Origin: Bacteroidota bacterium
GTDB taxonomy: Bacteria > Bacteroidota > Bacteroidia > NS11-12g > UBA955
Length of the DNA stretch: 46,467 nt
NCBI GenBank assembly: GCA_030833525.1
Contig: JAURGZ010000014.1
Span: forward strand, 1-46,467
Reading direction: 5' to 3'
Numbering within the stretch: the first letter of the stretch is position 1; each line of letters opens with the position of its first letter. Shown piece by piece: positions 33,393 to 41,640 of the stretch. The notes beneath the pieces were generated by a model, which saw only the letters and a list, made by a program, of their open reading frames with translations, searched no databases and was not told where the DNA came from. A program made the translations under genes and the position numbers.

Positions 33393-34091
33393 ATGAAAGC
33401 TCTGATTACGGGCGCTTCCCGCGGCCTGGGTTTGGCTGTGGCTGAAGCGTTGGCTCAAGAAGGTTTGGATCTGGTTCTTTGGTCGAAAAATGCTGAATTG
33501 CTGCAACAGGTCGCTGCGCGTTTGTCAGCGGCTCATTCCGTTCGTGTGGACTATCGTTCGGTAGATTTGGTCGATTCAACAGCCATAGACAAGGCTTGCC
33601 AAGACTATTTGGAGAGTGGAGAGCCCCTTGATTTGCTGGTGAATAACGCAGGTAACTTTTTGCCCGGCGCTATGATGCAGGAATCTGATACTCAGCTCGA
33701 TGATCTTTGGACGATCAATGTAAAAGCCGCTTACACCCTAACCAAGCGTTTTTGGACCATTTTGGCTCAAAGCCCGCGAGCTCATGTGGTCAATATGTGC
33801 AGTACGGCGAGCCGAATGGGTTACCCAGCGGGCGGTTCCTATGCGGTTACTAAACATGCCCTTTTGGGTTTTAGCGAATCGTTGAGGCTGGAAGGTCGTC
33901 CCGTGGGTATTCGGGTAAGCTCGGTGCTGCCGGGGGCAGCATTGACAGATTCGTGGGCCGGCGTAGACCTGCCGCCAGAGCGATTCATGAAGGCCAGCGA
34001 TGTAGGAGCGGTGGTGCGCCAAATTTGGCAAATCAATGCTTCGGCGGTAATCGAAGAGGTCACCCTTCGGCCTTTGTTGGGTGACATTTAA
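33393..34091 (+). CDS. Short-chain dehydrogenase/reductase (SDR)
   Basis: 232 residues from ATG 33393 (MKALITGASRGLG); the tracked start adds six residues lying in the promoter element. Classical SDR motifs: TGASRGLG at 6-13 (NAD(P) binding), NNAG at 84-87, catalytic Ser137 and Tyr150-x3-Lys154 (SYAVTKHALLGFSESLR). The last part with PERFMKASDVGAVVRQIW resembles the FabG/YdfG type. The likely cofactor is NADP (Arg after the glycine motif is compatible, not decisive), and the substrate cannot be predicted. Monocistronic by position. Confidence 0.93.
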   Translation: MKALITGASRGLGLAVAEALAQEGLDLVLWSKNAELLQQVAARLSAAHSVRVDYRSVDLVDSTAIDKACQDYLESGEPLDLLVNNAGNFLPGAMMQESDTQLDDLWTINVKAAYTLTKRFWTILAQSPRAHVVNMCSTASRMGYPAGGSYAVTKHALLGFSESLRLEGRPVGIRVSSVLPGAALTDSWAGVDLPPERFMKASDVGAVVRQIWQINASAVIEEVTLRPLLGDI

Positions 34092-34133
34092 TTGTCACAA
34101 ACGAACAGGCGTTTCAAGATTCTAAATAAGGGT

Positions 34134-34141
34134 TATATTTG
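34134..34141 (+). promoter_or_regulatory. -7 element TATATTTG of T9SS cargo gene
   Basis: Exact TAnnTTTG match with TTTC at 34112-34115 as a possible -33 half (18-base gap). The start of transcription near 34145 lies after the tracked GTG 34141, so ATG 34168 is the start, with a leader of about 23 bases. Confidence 0.6.
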
Positions 34142-34167
34142 TGAAAATTAATTGTAAACACGATTCC

Positions 34168-35523
34168 ATGAAAAAATCTGTTCTTTCTGCTGCTCTGGTG
34201 GTTTTTGCCAGCATGGGAGTTGCACAAACGATTGATCAGCCCATTCCCGCTGCTCAGCAAAACATTTATTCCAAGGGTATGTACCGCGTGGAAGGTAAGT
34301 CTTTGACTCCTGTAACTCGCCGTGCTGAAACCTACAGCAACTGGTACAACTTCACTTCTTCATACGAAGAGGGTGAATTGTTGGGTCAGCAGTTGAGCGG
34401 ATTTGTGAGTTTCATTGCTCCTGACACCTTGGGCCACACGGTTTATTCAGATGGTCAAAAAATCCAAAGCGGCATTCACGCTGTGGGTACTTCTTTCGAT
34501 CCCAAAGATTCGAATTTCGCTTTCACAGGTGAAGAAGTATTCAGCCGTTTCATGTCTTACACCTTGGATTCTATTGCCTTTACCCAGTTCTATGTGCGTC
34601 AATTGGACGAGGTGAACATCGGTGGCAATATGGTTGAGGTTGTTGACACGGTTTATATCCAGTATTTCAACATTGATGGAATGACTGTAGGCGGATATAA
34701 CTACCAGTCTGCTCCCAATACCCGTTACTTGTATGCTTGCCCCAAAAAGGAAAATTACCAGGCTTCTTCTTTGTTGAATACATCTGCCGCCAAGACAGAT
34801 ACCTTGTTTTTGACCAAAGATTGGGCTGACTCTGTGTCTTTCAACGGCGCTCAAACCAGCTTCTTTGGCCGCGGCATTCAAATCCCTGTGGGCATTCAGA
34901 GCAAGAGTACCAACGATGCCAAAGTGGAGCAAAACATCACGGCGTTTAACGTTGTGTTCAAGCCCATGGTTAAGCCTATGGACGGCGACACCTTGATTGC
35001 TTATAACGGTTCAACTTGGTCTAAGAAATACAACATGTATGGTGTTCGCAACGCCTCTTTGCAAGACCATGCCCAATCGGTTACTTCTCCCTATCGCTTG
35101 AACGTTTCTTTCGTGACCAACTTCCAAGTTTTGGACGGAAGCACATTGTTTGGTTTCTTGCGCGGTTACATCCCCGGCACATTGTTTACCAGCACCCGTT
35201 TCTTCCCCTTCTTCGCTCACATCACAACTGAGACTTTGGGAACGAGCGAATTGACTAGCAACTTGAATGGCATTCGTGTATACCCTAACCCCAGCAACAA
35301 CGGGGCTCAAGTAGGTGTAGCTTTCCAATTGGCTACTGATTCTGAAGTTTCTGTTCGCATCATGGACATGAACGGCCGCACAGTGAAAGAAATTCCTGCT
35401 AAGCGTTACGCTGCGGGTGTTCAAGGTTTGAACGTGGAAACGGTTGGCTTGAATAGCGGTGTTTACCAAGTGGTGTTGGAAAGCGCTGCAGGTCGTCAAT
35501 CTGCTGCTCTTTGCATCCAATAA
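34168..35523 (+). CDS. Secreted protein with T9SS type A sorting domain
   Basis: 451 residues from ATG 34168 (signal peptide MKKSVLSAALVVFASMGVAQ). The body (about residues 20-370) has no motif I recognise; it is rich in Ser, Thr, Tyr and Asn, with segments such as YSNWYNFTSSYEEGELLG and DEVNIGGNMVEVVDTVYIQYFNIDG. The last 80 or so residues are a type A T9SS domain: LNGIRVYPNPSNNGAQVGVAF, VSVRIMDMNGRTVKEIP, LNSGVYQVVLES, ending AALCIQ. So it is exported to the surface or medium by T9SS. Codon choice is skewed toward a few codons, as in highly expressed genes (impression). A strong terminator follows, so it is likely a single-gene unit. Confidence 0.85.
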   Translation: MKKSVLSAALVVFASMGVAQTIDQPIPAAQQNIYSKGMYRVEGKSLTPVTRRAETYSNWYNFTSSYEEGELLGQQLSGFVSFIAPDTLGHTVYSDGQKIQSGIHAVGTSFDPKDSNFAFTGEEVFSRFMSYTLDSIAFTQFYVRQLDEVNIGGNMVEVVDTVYIQYFNIDGMTVGGYNYQSAPNTRYLYACPKKENYQASSLLNTSAAKTDTLFLTKDWADSVSFNGAQTSFFGRGIQIPVGIQSKSTNDAKVEQNITAFNVVFKPMVKPMDGDTLIAYNGSTWSKKYNMYGVRNASLQDHAQSVTSPYRLNVSFVTNFQVLDGSTLFGFLRGYIPGTLFTSTRFFPFFAHITTETLGTSELTSNLNGIRVYPNPSNNGAQVGVAFQLATDSEVSVRIMDMNGRTVKEIPAKRYAAGVQGLNVETVGLNSGVYQVVLESAAGRQSAALCIQ

Positions 35524-35540
35524 TCTTTGAAATAAATCTT

Positions 35541-35571
35541 AAAAAAGGGGCTCTTGTGGCCCCTTTTTTGT
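35541..35571 (+). terminator. Intrinsic terminator after T9SS cargo gene
   Basis: AAAAAAGGGGC-TCTTGTG-GCCCCTTTTTT: 5-bp GC stem extended by A-T pairs, with the T run. The tracked start of the next ORF (35554) lies in this hairpin and is therefore wrong. Confidence 0.9.
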
Positions 35572-35583
35572 TTGGGTAAAGCG

Positions 35584-37065
35584 ATGAAGAATTTGCGCAA
35601 TTTGTGGTTGTTGGTCTTGGCCTATCCCGGTTTGTTACGCAGCCAAGGATTTACAGGAGCTGATTTTAGCCAGTATTTGGGGATTTCTTCGGTCTATGCC
35701 AACCCAGCTTGGATAGTGGCAACACCCTATGCCAAGCAAGCCCAGTTGGGTGCTTTCGGTTTGGGTTTTAGCAACAATTATTGGGCTTTGGAGGCTCCAT
35801 TTACCCCTTGGCAATGGCTGACGGGCGGGGTCGATCCGTCTTTGAAAAATGCGCAAGGTAAAATTGTATGGAGACCCGAATGGCTGACGCGCAACAATCA
35901 GTTGCAAGCGGCAGATTTGATGGCACAAGCAGAAGTGAGGGGCCCATCTTATGCCAAGCAATTGGGGACACGCCTGGCTTGGTCGACCCAAACCCGCACC
36001 CGTTCTTATTTGCAGATTCGCGATACAGATCCAGCTCTATTTCGTTGGGCTGAGTCTGTGGCGAGATCGCAATCGAGTTCATCAACAGCTTCATTGGGTT
36101 CTAACTTCCATTTGCAATCGAGCGCATGGCAAGAATGGGCAGGTACCCTGGCGGCTGCTCCCGTCTCCAATGGCAGCCTTCGCATACGCTTAGGTGCTAC
36201 GGCCAAGATGTACATGGGTTTGGGCTATGCTGAGGCCAAAAGCCAGGGAACGCGCATGCAATTTTTCGGCAGAGACTCCCTAACGGTCTACAACAGCGAC
36301 ATGACCTGGACATTTTCATCGCCTCAAGCTTTGCAGTCCATAACGGGTTCCATTGTGAGCGGGACTAGACCTTCTTTGGGCTCCATTTCGGGATTAGGCT
36401 TGGGCTTAGACTTGGGCGCGGTGTTTGAATTTGGGCGAATGGGTGATGCCAAATGGAAGGCCGTGGTCGATGGAAAGCCAAGTTTTGGTGCCAATCCATA
36501 TCGGTTTCAGTTGGCTCTATCGGTTTTGGATTTTGGTGGGTTGCGGTATGGAAGCGATTTGTCTACGATTCAGATTTCCAACAGCCAGGCCAAGACTCTG
36601 GTATGGGATACCGCCGTTTGGACGGCTTTGGCCCAAGGTCAGAATGCCTTATTTGACGAATTGGAATCGTTTGCTCGTCGGGAGTTGAATTATCAAAATT
36701 CGACCGAATCGCGTACGGTGCGAATGCCGGCTACTTGGGTTCTTCAAGGCAATTATCGCATCAACCGTTGGTTGCAATTAGGAGCTCAATGGCGACACAA
36801 CTCAGCCGCGGTCGGTCTTTCTTCGATTCAGTTGGTTCCTCGTTTTGAGAGCAAATGGTTGGAATTGGGCGTGCCCATGTCGCTTCACTCGGGGTACCGA
36901 GATTTAGCGGCGGGAGGATTTGTTCGCCTGGGTCCTTTGTGGTTGGGCTCAGATCGGCTATTCAGTTCACTGTTTCAAACCTCCAAGAGCGATCTCGATG
37001 TATACATGGGTTTGAGCTGGGGATGGAAGCTCGGCTCAGACAACGCCAAGAAGGCAAAAGACTGA
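35584..37065 (+). CDS. DUF5723 family outer-membrane beta-barrel protein
   Basis: 493 residues from ATG 35584, after the terminator. Signal peptide MKNLRNLWLLVLAYPGLLRSQG, then DFSQYLGISSVYANPAWIVATPY, an N-terminal motif like the porin-type 'NPA' start of FadL/PorV-like and DUF5723 barrels. Alternating amphipathic strands run to the end (LRIRLGATAKMYMGLGYAEAKS, YRFQLALSVLDFGGLRYG, YMGLSWGWKLG). DUF5723 proteins are outer-membrane barrels of unknown role in Bacteroidota. The position after a T9SS cargo may be accidental, since a terminator separates them. Confidence 0.8.
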   Translation: MKNLRNLWLLVLAYPGLLRSQGFTGADFSQYLGISSVYANPAWIVATPYAKQAQLGAFGLGFSNNYWALEAPFTPWQWLTGGVDPSLKNAQGKIVWRPEWLTRNNQLQAADLMAQAEVRGPSYAKQLGTRLAWSTQTRTRSYLQIRDTDPALFRWAESVARSQSSSSTASLGSNFHLQSSAWQEWAGTLAAAPVSNGSLRIRLGATAKMYMGLGYAEAKSQGTRMQFFGRDSLTVYNSDMTWTFSSPQALQSITGSIVSGTRPSLGSISGLGLGLDLGAVFEFGRMGDAKWKAVVDGKPSFGANPYRFQLALSVLDFGGLRYGSDLSTIQISNSQAKTLVWDTAVWTALAQGQNALFDELESFARRELNYQNSTESRTVRMPATWVLQGNYRINRWLQLGAQWRHNSAAVGLSSIQLVPRFESKWLELGVPMSLHSGYRDLAAGGFVRLGPLWLGSDRLFSSLFQTSKSDLDVYMGLSWGWKLGSDNAKKAKD

Positions 37066-37153
37066 CATTTCATGCAGGGATTGATTCACCTGAAGGGTGA
37101 AAAATCCAAATCGAGAATGAGGTTGGTTTGAGCCAAGAGACCCAACTCTGGGA

Positions 37154-38461
37154 TTAATTGATACGCAAGATTTGAGCTCCTAGTGGGTTCAGTCGCTCTT
37201 CAATGCGCTCGTATCCGCGGTCGATTTGTTCGATGTTCTTGATGACACTCTTGCCCTTGGCACTCATGGCGGCAATCAACAGCGCTACGCCAGCACGTAT
37301 GTCGGGAGAGGACATGGTGATTCCCTTCAAGCGGGTTTTTCGATCCAATCCAATCACGGTGGCTCGGTGCGGGTCGCAGAGAATGATCTGGGCGCCCATG
37401 TCAATGAGGTTGTCCACGAAGAACAAGCGACTCTCGAACATTTTTTGGTGAATCAACACCGTGCCTCGAGCTTGAATAGCGGTAACCAGGGCAATGGATA
37501 TCAGGTCGGGTGTAAAGCCAGGCCAAATTTGATCAGCCACGGTCAGAATGGAGCCGTCTATGAAGCTGTCTATTTCGTAGTGCTCATTGCCGAAAATGCG
37601 AATGTCATCGCCCATGAACTCCATCTGAACACCAAGGCGTTTGAAGGTTCGAGGAATGATCCCCAATTGGTCGATTCGGCAATTTTTCAAGGTGATGTCA
37701 GATTGGGTAATCGCCGCCATGCCCATGAACGAACCGATTTCAATCATGTCGGGCAAGCAGCGATGCTGGGTTCCGTATAAACGGTCAACACCGGTGATTG
37801 TCAACTGGTTCGATCCAATACCGGCAATCTGAGCCCCCATGTTCTTCAACATCAAGCAGGTCTGCTGCACATAGGGTTCGCAAGCTGCATTGTAGATGGT
37901 GGTGGTGCCCTCTGCGAGTACTGCCGCCATGACGATGTTGGCTGTGCCTGTCACAGAGGCCTCGTCCAAATGCATAAAGGTGCCCTTTAGGCGTTTGGCT
38001 TGTACTTTGTAGAAGCTCTCTTCAGGCAAGAATTGGAATTCTGCACCCAAGGCCATGAAACCTTCAAAGTGAGTGTCTAAACGGCGTCGACCAATTTTGT
38101 CTCCCCCGGGGCTGGGTATGAAACCGCGGCCAAATCGGGCCAACAATGGACCCACAATCATGATGGAGCCCCGCAAGGCTGCACCGAGTTTCTTGAATTC
38201 AGCGCTTTCCAAGAAATCCAAGTCTACTTGATCGGCTTGAAAACGATAATGGCCTCGGCTCAAGCGCTCGGTTTTTACTCCGAGTTGTTGAAGCAATTCA
38301 ATGAGTTTGAGTACATCCCGAATCTCGGGAATGTTCTCGATTTCACATACGCCTTCTGTCAACAACACCGCACACAGAATTTGCAGCGCTTCGTTTTTTG
38401 CCCCTTGGGGTTCCAGTTCGCCTTGCAGGCTATAACCTCCTTGAATTTCGAATTGAGCCAT
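37154..38461 (-). CDS. murA: UDP-N-acetylglucosamine 1-carboxyvinyltransferase
   Basis: 435 residues, the normal length. It has the EPSP synthase-like double fold with GELEPQGAKNEAL (Lys22, Asn23), LRGSIMIVGPLLARFG, GTANIVMAAVLAEG, MFESRLFFVDNLIDMGA and DIRAGVALLIAAMSAKG. It catalyses the first committed step of peptidoglycan synthesis, moving enolpyruvate from PEP to UDP-GlcNAc. The active-site loop reads SPGGDKIGRRRLDTH where E. coli has PGGCTIGARPVDLH: the residue equivalent to Cys115, target of fosfomycin, is Asp121 (codon 38099-38101). Asp variants are active but fosfomycin resistant in other bacteria. It is downstream of the DUF4290 gene with a 5-base gap, an arrangement common in this phylum. 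Confidence 0.97.
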   Translation of the reverse strand: MAQFEIQGGYSLQGELEPQGAKNEALQILCAVLLTEGVCEIENIPEIRDVLKLIELLQQLGVKTERLSRGHYRFQADQVDLDFLESAEFKKLGAALRGSIMIVGPLLARFGRGFIPSPGGDKIGRRRLDTHFEGFMALGAEFQFLPEESFYKVQAKRLKGTFMHLDEASVTGTANIVMAAVLAEGTTTIYNAACEPYVQQTCLMLKNMGAQIAGIGSNQLTITGVDRLYGTQHRCLPDMIEIGSFMGMAAITQSDITLKNCRIDQLGIIPRTFKRLGVQMEFMGDDIRIFGNEHYEIDSFIDGSILTVADQIWPGFTPDLISIALVTAIQARGTVLIHQKMFESRLFFVDNLIDMGAQIILCDPHRATVIGLDRKTRLKGITMSSPDIRAGVALLIAAMSAKGKSVIKNIEQIDRGYERIEERLNPLGAQILRIN

Positions 38462-38466
38462 GTGGT

Positions 38467-39123
38467 TTAGAATCGACGCTTGGGTCCGAATTTTTTCTTT
38501 TTGTTCTTATTGAAATTTTTACGCGGGTCCATGCTTTGAATCGGAGTTCGCATGGGCTTGATGGTTTTGTCTTGAGAAACCACAATCTCGTCACCCGCCA
38601 GTACCAACTTGTTGTTGGATAATATCTTCAAGTGTTCAGCAATGACTTCATTCGACAAGTTCTCGTTGTTCCACATTTTGCAGCTATTGAACATGAAGCT
38701 GGCGATCATATTGACGGTGTCTTGCTTCAAATCGCCATCTTCCATTTCGCAAACCCGATCGATCATGAGCTGCAGATTGCGTCCATAAAATCGAAAACGT
38801 ATGCCTTGGGTATTGTATCCCAAATGCTGGGGTTTAGCCGAATGTTGTTCACGGGTGGGAAGCGGGTATGGACAATCTACGTCGAGCGAATAATCAGCAA
38901 TTTGGAACAGGTGTCCCCAAATTTTCTCTTCGTAGTTGTTTTGCTTTTTGAGCTCAGGATTTAAGTGAGCAATGACTTGAACCAACTGGGCGGTCCAACG
39001 GCTTCGCTCAGCTTTTTCAGTCATTCCTTGAATGTGTTCGAGGTATTCTTGCACATGGCGCCCCAACTCTGAATTAACCAGGCTGTTGCGCTGTGTATTG
39101 TAGTCTTCCTGCAAGAGGTTCAT
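38467..39123 (-). CDS. DUF4290 domain protein, upstream partner of murA
   Basis: 218 residues, no signal peptide. It has the DUF4290 features: LLQEDYNTQRNSLVNSELGRHVQEYLEHI at the N-terminus, a helical core (RSRWTAQLVQVIAHLNPELK, WGHLFQIADYSLDVDCPYPLP), and the C-terminus is a basic tail (KNFNKNKKKKFGPKRRF) that could bind nucleic acid. The function is unknown. The gene commonly precedes murA in Bacteroidota, suggesting a link with cell-wall synthesis or simply conserved synteny. A TAATTTG element five bases before the ATG (minus strand GTAATTTG-CAACC-ATG) looks like a shortened -7 box. Confidence 0.9.
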   Translation of the reverse strand: MNLLQEDYNTQRNSLVNSELGRHVQEYLEHIQGMTEKAERSRWTAQLVQVIAHLNPELKKQNNYEEKIWGHLFQIADYSLDVDCPYPLPTREQHSAKPQHLGYNTQGIRFRFYGRNLQLMIDRVCEMEDGDLKQDTVNMIASFMFNSCKMWNNENLSNEVIAEHLKILSNNKLVLAGDEIVVSQDKTIKPMRTPIQSMDPRKNFNKNKKKKFGPKRRF

Positions 39124-39211
39124 GGTTGCAAATTACAACCCCCGCGGCAGAATTGAGGGTTAAGAAATCCCCAATTTTACTGCTGTATGGCAGGCAGCTC
39201 AGTGAGGGGGA

Positions 39212-41440
39212 TCAAAGCGTAATTCCCAGCGAAATCAAAACGCTTCTTCCTTCTCCAGGCATGGCTCCAGGGCCAGGGTATCCGCCGGCTCTGCGGGTGA
39301 AATAACGAGCATCAGTTGCGTTTTGAATGGCCAATTTTAGATAGGCTTGGCGGGGCAGATCCAATTTAGCGTTGATGTCCCACAAAGAGTAAGATGGGAT
39401 CAACCCCGTTTGGCCATTGGGACTAGACGTCTGGGTGTTGTTGGCATCTGAATAGGTTTCAGATACATACGAGTATTGGACACCCAGTTCCAGGTTTTGG
39501 ATGGACTTCTCTACTCGCGGAACCACCACAGATGCACCGGTTCTCAAAATGTGCTTGGGTGCATTCTCGATTTGATTGCCCTGTAGGTTGCCGAATACCA
39601 ACCCAGAGGAGGTTTTGGTGGAATAGCGGTAGTCCTGATACTGGGCCTGATTCCAGGCATAACTGATGAACAACGGGAGCTGAAAACGCCCGCGAAGCCA
39701 ATCGGTTCGCATGGGGTCAAACTCGATCAAAGATTCGAAGCCTCTTGCCAATGATTGGCCCACATTGGTTTTATAGGTGTAGAAATTTCCTTGGTCATCC
39801 ATTTGGGTCAGAGAGCCCATTCGGTTGTTGTACTGCAGGCGATAGACGCTCAAGTCCAACATCAATAGGGAACCCCAAATTCCCCGAAAGCCCAAGTCGC
39901 TGTTGGTGCCACTGGCGTCGCGCAGTTCAGAATCAATGACCACAGAACCGGGATTGGCCAGCATATCGCTGAACAAAATGGGGCGGTATGCTTGCGAATG
40001 ATTGGCATAAACTTCCAAACCGTTGTTCAGATGCCATTCGGCAGAGATGGCTGCGATGGTGAATCGACGCGTTTGCTGGCTTTCGGGAAGCCAATTGGGC
40101 TGGCCATCGGGCAAGCGGTTTTGATATCCATTAGCGGTTGATTGAATCCATTCGCTTCGAATGCCGGGAATCAGCAGAAGGCGAGGAGTCAAACGAAAAA
40201 CATTTTCGGCGAACAGGGCGGCATTTTGCGTAAAAAAGGTCAAGCCAACACCGTAAGGTTGTGAAGGATTGAAATCAGGACCCTCAACCGATGAAACGCG
40301 CCCCTTTTGGCTTCGGTCGGTCAGTCCTTGGTAGTAGCGCACTCCCGCTGTAAAGGTTTGCTTCAAGCCCAACCATGAATATTGGTGCGCCAAACCGGCC
40401 TCACTTCCCCAATTTCGGTAAAGATCAATGGCCAATTCGCGCTGTGCCTGAGCGGTGTCGGGTTGTTGAATTTGCCCCAAAAAGCCAATGCTCTTGCGGT
40501 CAGCGCTCAGCCCAAAGACATGGGCTTGAATGCGGGTTTGGTTGCTGGGGTCCCATTGCCACTTGATCTGGGCAGTTTTCCATGGGGTTGAGAACCAATT
40601 TCGGCTGCGCTCACTGCGTTGAGGATCACTGAATACCAGGCTATCGATTAAACCGCCGGGCTGTTGCGATAGCATGGTGTATTGCATGAATTCGGCTCCC
40701 AAGCTCATTTCGGGGGTCAGTTTCCACGAGGCCGTGGCGAAGGCGGTTTGTGTTTCATAGGCGGCGTTGGCGCGAAACCCTTGTCCAGAGCGACTGTCGA
40801 CAAATGCATAATAGTGAACATTGCGCTGCTGGCCTCCTAATGACAGGAATTGATTGCGCAAGCCGTAGCTGCCCCAAGTTTGATCCGTGCTGATTTCCAA
40901 GGGTTTTTCAATATGGCTCCCATCTTTCATGATGTAATTGATCAATCCGCCGAATTGGGGACCATATTGCAAAGAACCGGCGCCTTTGAGAATTTGAATG
41001 CGCTGAACGGCCTGCATTTGGGGATTGTAATAGGCCTCGGGATATCCAAAGGGATCAGCCGCAATGTCATAGCCATTTTGGCGAATGTTGAATTCCCAGG
41101 AGCGATTGGGCGACAAACCCCGGTGAGCGATTCCAATTTGAATGCCGCTGCCGTCGCTTTCCCAAATGTGCATGCCGGGAACTTTGGCAAGCAATTGACG
41201 CATGGAGTTGTTGACGACTATCGCATTGGCATTGTCCAAGATGACGAGGCTGTTCTTTTTTCCAGCGTTGATTTTGGTGCCCACCACTTCGGGGAGAAAT
41301 AGGGCGTCGCGGGCTTGTTTGGCACCCACCAATGCTATCTCACTCATGTATTCTACATGAATGGAACTATCCAAGTTTTGAGCCACCGAGGGAGTCGCGA
41401 ATAGACAGGCCAGCCAAAAGCCAATTCGACCGTTCATCAT
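39212..41440 (-). CDS. FecA-like TonB-dependent siderophore/ferric dicitrate receptor
   Basis: 742 residues. Signal peptide (IGFWLACLFATPSVAQ), plug domain beginning near NAIVVNNSMRQLLAKVPGMHIWESDG with IQILKGAGSLQYGPQFGGLINYIMKDG, and a 22-stranded barrel. The C-terminal strand region YFTRRAGGYPGPGAMPGEGRSVLISLGITL is the pattern seen in Fe(III) dicitrate-type receptors of Bacteroidota. There is no N-terminal signalling domain or CarboxypepD-like domain. It should import a ferric chelate across the outer membrane using TonB; the exact ligand is inferred only. A Fur box was not identified. It has its own consensus promoter and a leaderless-type start. Confidence 0.9.
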   Translation of the reverse strand: MMNGRIGFWLACLFATPSVAQNLDSSIHVEYMSEIALVGAKQARDALFLPEVVGTKINAGKKNSLVILDNANAIVVNNSMRQLLAKVPGMHIWESDGSGIQIGIAHRGLSPNRSWEFNIRQNGYDIAADPFGYPEAYYNPQMQAVQRIQILKGAGSLQYGPQFGGLINYIMKDGSHIEKPLEISTDQTWGSYGLRNQFLSLGGQQRNVHYYAFVDSRSGQGFRANAAYETQTAFATASWKLTPEMSLGAEFMQYTMLSQQPGGLIDSLVFSDPQRSERSRNWFSTPWKTAQIKWQWDPSNQTRIQAHVFGLSADRKSIGFLGQIQQPDTAQAQRELAIDLYRNWGSEAGLAHQYSWLGLKQTFTAGVRYYQGLTDRSQKGRVSSVEGPDFNPSQPYGVGLTFFTQNAALFAENVFRLTPRLLLIPGIRSEWIQSTANGYQNRLPDGQPNWLPESQQTRRFTIAAISAEWHLNNGLEVYANHSQAYRPILFSDMLANPGSVVIDSELRDASGTNSDLGFRGIWGSLLMLDLSVYRLQYNNRMGSLTQMDDQGNFYTYKTNVGQSLARGFESLIEFDPMRTDWLRGRFQLPLFISYAWNQAQYQDYRYSTKTSSGLVFGNLQGNQIENAPKHILRTGASVVVPRVEKSIQNLELGVQYSYVSETYSDANNTQTSSPNGQTGLIPSYSLWDINAKLDLPRQAYLKLAIQNATDARYFTRRAGGYPGPGAMPGEGRSVLISLGITL

Positions 41441-41444
41441 GCCG

Positions 41445-41476
41445 CAAAATTATGCACTATTTAGAATTAGTACAAA
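41445..41476 (-). promoter_or_regulatory. Promoter of FecA-like gene (TTTG-N20-TAATTTTG-N4-ATG)
   Basis: On the minus strand TTTG (41476-41473), a 20-base spacer, TAATTTTG (41452-41445), then CGGC and ATG at 41440. Both promoter halves match the consensus, and the start codon falls where transcription should start, the clearest leaderless case in the window. Confidence 0.7.
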
Positions 41477-41500
41477 TAAAAATAAGAATTCAGAAATAGC

Positions 41501-41640
41501 CTAGTATCGCCTTGATTTCCAGCGGGTTTTGATGGGAGATATGAAGAATAGGGCGGTAGTAAGGGTGATCAACCACAAGTATGATTCATATATCAAGAGC
41601 CGAAACCAAGAGGGTCTAGCGAGCCCAACCAGCTTATGAA
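41501..41640 (-). pseudogene. Out-of-frame continuation of the GT2 C-terminus
   Basis: In the frame shifted by -1 relative to the GT2 gene, the sequence from about 41640 to 41501 reads ARPSWFRLLIYESYLWLITLTTALFFISPIKTRWKSRRY and stop. It contains a membrane helix and a terminal WKxRxY motif expected at the end of such transferases. Coding potential in this frame begins where the annotated frame fades. Confidence 0.55.

Noticed and set aside
35554-35583. TTG start of the DUF5723 ORF
   Set aside because: It lies within the stem-loop of the upstream terminator; ATG 35584 begins a proper signal peptide.
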